Translations under genes and position numbers: made by a program
The notes under the pieces: model-generated
The model's input: only the letters and a program-made list of their open reading frames with translations
Told to the model about the DNA's origin: nothing
Databases searched by the model: none
Source: Streptomyces aurantiacus
GTDB taxonomy: Bacteria; Actinomycetota; Actinomycetes; Streptomycetales; Streptomycetaceae
Reading direction: 5' to 3'
NCBI RefSeq assembly: GCF_027107535.1
Contig: NZ_CP114283.1
Coordinates: 5,456,001 to 5,520,000, forward strand
Length of the DNA stretch: 64,000 nt
Part shown: positions 62,554-64,000 of the stretch, in pieces
Position numbering within the stretch: the stretch's first letter is position 1
Layout: each line of letters begins with the position of its first letter

Positions 62554-62734
62554 TCCCTCGCCGCGCGCATTCACCTCCCCGAACATGACCTCGTGACGAA
62601 CTCATCGTCCGCATCCATGGCCGATCGGGTCGGCGGGAGCGTCCCTGTGCCGTCCAGGTGGCGCACCCTGCGGGGCGGGGATTAGCTGGAGCGATGAACC
62701 CAAGGCGGTCGGGGGTTACAGCAGGGATACAGAC

Positions 62735-64000
62735 GTGAGCGATTCGGAAGCCACTGGCCGTTCCGCTTCGCTGTCGGAGGCCGAGCGAGCCGAACTGGTA
62801 CGCCTGCGGAGCCAAGTGGCGGAGCAGAAACCGCCTTCTCCAGGTGTGAAGAGGCACCGGTCGCGGTCGATGCTCGCCGTGGTGTTGATTTCCTTGGCGG
62901 CGCTTCTGGCTCCGCTGAGCGTGATCGCGGTGTGGAGCAGCGACATCGTGGGCAACACGGACCGGTATGTCTCGACCGTGGCGCCCTTGGCCTCGGACCC
63001 GGACATCCAAGCAAGCGTGACCACCAGGGTCACGAATGCCGTAATGGACCACGTCGACGTGTCCCTGCTGCTGGAACAGGTGACTCCTGAGGACCGGCCT
63101 CGCCTGGAAGCGGCACTGGGACGGCTCGAGGAGCCGCTGATGAGCGGCTTGCGAGGGCTCGTGGAGTCGGTGACCGCCAAGTTCGTGAGCAGCGACGGCT
63201 TCGCGACGCTGTGGAGTGAACTGAACCGTGGCGCCCATCAGGCGGTCAACAAGGCGCTCACCGGGAGCGGAGGCGGCGCCGTCCAGCTCGAAGGGGACAA
63301 GGTCACGGTGGATCTCGCCCCGGTCGTCGAGCGCGTCAAAGCACTTCTGGTGGACAACGGGTTGAGCGTCGCGGACAAGATCCCTGAGCTGCACACGGAC
63401 CTCACTGTGGCGACCTCCGAGGAGATCGGGAAGGTCCAGAACGGCTTCAAGCTCCTGCAGTTGATGGGGGGCTGGCTTCCACTGGTCACAGTGTTGATGG
63501 CCGCCGCGGGTGTCCTGCTGGCGTTCCGTCGGCGCAGGGCGCTGATCACCGCGGCCCTCGCCGTGGTCGTCACGGTCGGTCTGCTCGGGGTCGGTCTCTC
63601 CGTGTTCCGTGCGTTCTACCTGGACGCGCTGCCGACCTCCGTGAACTCCGCTGCTGCGGGCTCCGTCTACGACACCCTGGTCCGCTTCCTGCGCGGTACC
63701 GTTCGCGCCGTGGTCACCCTGGGCGTGCTCACAGCGGTCGCGGCCTGGCTCACCGGTCACAGCCGGTGGGCACTGAGTGTCCGCGCGGGGTGGCGGTCCG
63801 CTCTGGGCGCCGCCCGGGCTGCCACGGGGCTGTCACCCGGCCCGGTCGGGGTTTTCGTCCATAGGCTGCGGACCTGGCTGAACTGGGGCGTCGTCGCCCT
63901 GGCCGGGCTGACGATCGTGCTGTGGGATCGCCCCACGGCGATGGTGACCTTGTGCCTGGCACTGACCGTGCTCACGGTCCTCGCGGTCCTTGAGTTCCTC
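62735..64000 (+). CDS. Integral membrane protein (3' end beyond the window)
   Basis: 422 codons open from GTG 62735 to the right edge. A charged cytoplasmic N-terminus with a short coiled coil (SEAERAELVRLRSQVAEQKP), first membrane helix about residues 50-70 (MLAVVLISLAALLAPLSVIA), a 180-residue outside domain, then helices near 250-270, 278-295, 330-350 and 390-420. This is the layout of actinobacterial membrane proteins of unknown role with a large extracytoplasmic loop. AGGGA lies eight bases before the start. No catalytic motif seen. Confidence 0.8.
   Translation, partial: MSDSEATGRSASLSEAERAELVRLRSQVAEQKPPSPGVKRHRSRSMLAVVLISLAALLAPLSVIAVWSSDIVGNTDRYVSTVAPLASDPDIQASVTTRVTNAVMDHVDVSLLLEQVTPEDRPRLEAALGRLEEPLMSGLRGLVESVTAKFVSSDGFATLWSELNRGAHQAVNKALTGSGGGAVQLEGDKVTVDLAPVVERVKALLVDNGLSVADKIPELHTDLTVATSEEIGKVQNGFKLLQLMGGWLPLVTVLMAAAGVLLAFRRRRALITAALAVVVTVGLLGVGLSVFRAFYLDALPTSVNSAAAGSVYDTLVRFLRGTVRAVVTLGVLTAVAAWLTGHSRWALSVRAGWRSALGAARAATGLSPGPVGVFVHRLRTWLNWGVVALAGLTIVLWDRPTAMVTLCLALTVLTVLAVLEFL

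Overview
The window is about 70% G+C with strong third-position G/C bias, many GTG/TTG starts and GAGGAG-type ribosome binding sites. Its gene families (FemX and MurJ paralogues, ECF41 sigma factor, I36 inhibitor, CebR box, rifampicin monooxygenase, GH12-CBM2 cellulase) point to a Streptomyces or close relative. No rRNA, tRNA, CRISPR array or large biosynthetic cluster is visible. Many truncated genes and one insertion sequence suggest accessory chromosome rather than core.

Layout. 1-3.2 kb: two serine hydrolases, one cut by the left edge. 3.3-11.4 kb: a cell-envelope locus. A minus-strand operon encodes FemX, MurJ, an OmpR-type response regulator, its histidine kinase and a lipoprotein, with an L,D-transpeptidase lipoprotein divergent to it. 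11.7-20.7 kb: single enzymes and regulators (GNAT, hydrolase, cupin with divergent DJ-1/AraC regulator, lipoprotein coupled to an I36-type protease inhibitor, nitrilase, DUF2461, methyltransferase, DHFR-like reductase). 20.7-29 kb: a decay zone with pieces of SDR, LuxR, alcohol dehydrogenase and GNAT genes among intact GNAT, TetR, DedA and NUDIX genes. 29.5-31 kb: secreted GH12 endoglucanase with a consensus CebR operator. 31.1-40 kb: membrane-anchored proteins of unknown function around a large Ser/Thr kinase-WD40 protein whose 3' end was cut off by an IS3-family element; element ends and target duplication can be read exactly. 40-41.7 kb: rifampicin monooxygenase behind a 19-codon leader ORF. 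42.7-47 kb: a five-gene operon of sigma factor, zinc-finger anti-sigma factor and ABC-2 exporter. 47.3-50.3 kb: secreted pectate lyase under a LacI-type operator and a spermidine-synthase-like membrane protein. 50.5-54.1 kb: ArsR-like regulator, NarL-type two-component pair, small membrane protein. 54.4-59.4 kb: GNAT, GtrA-like protein, and an ECF41 sigma factor divergent from its carboxymuconolactone-decarboxylase partner with matching promoters on both strands. 59.5-64 kb: STAS protein, DUF4097 protein with an upstream RHH regulator and palindromic operator, AT-rich small membrane gene beside amidohydrolase and phosphotransferase remnants, SUKH protein, and a membrane protein running off the right edge.

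How the genes work together. The clearest units are the envelope operon (lipid II flipping, peptide-bridge synthesis, sensing and L,D-crosslinking in one locus), the sigma/anti-sigma/ABC operon, the ECF41 pair, and the two plant-polysaccharide enzymes each under a sugar-responsive repressor site. The most unusual locus is at 31-40 kb: a kinase fused to a STAND-like arm, a transmembrane helix and a WD40 propeller, flanked by two small proteins with one N-terminal membrane helix each. This is the best candidate for an undescribed sensing or conflict system, but here the central gene has been cut near its 3' end by the IS.
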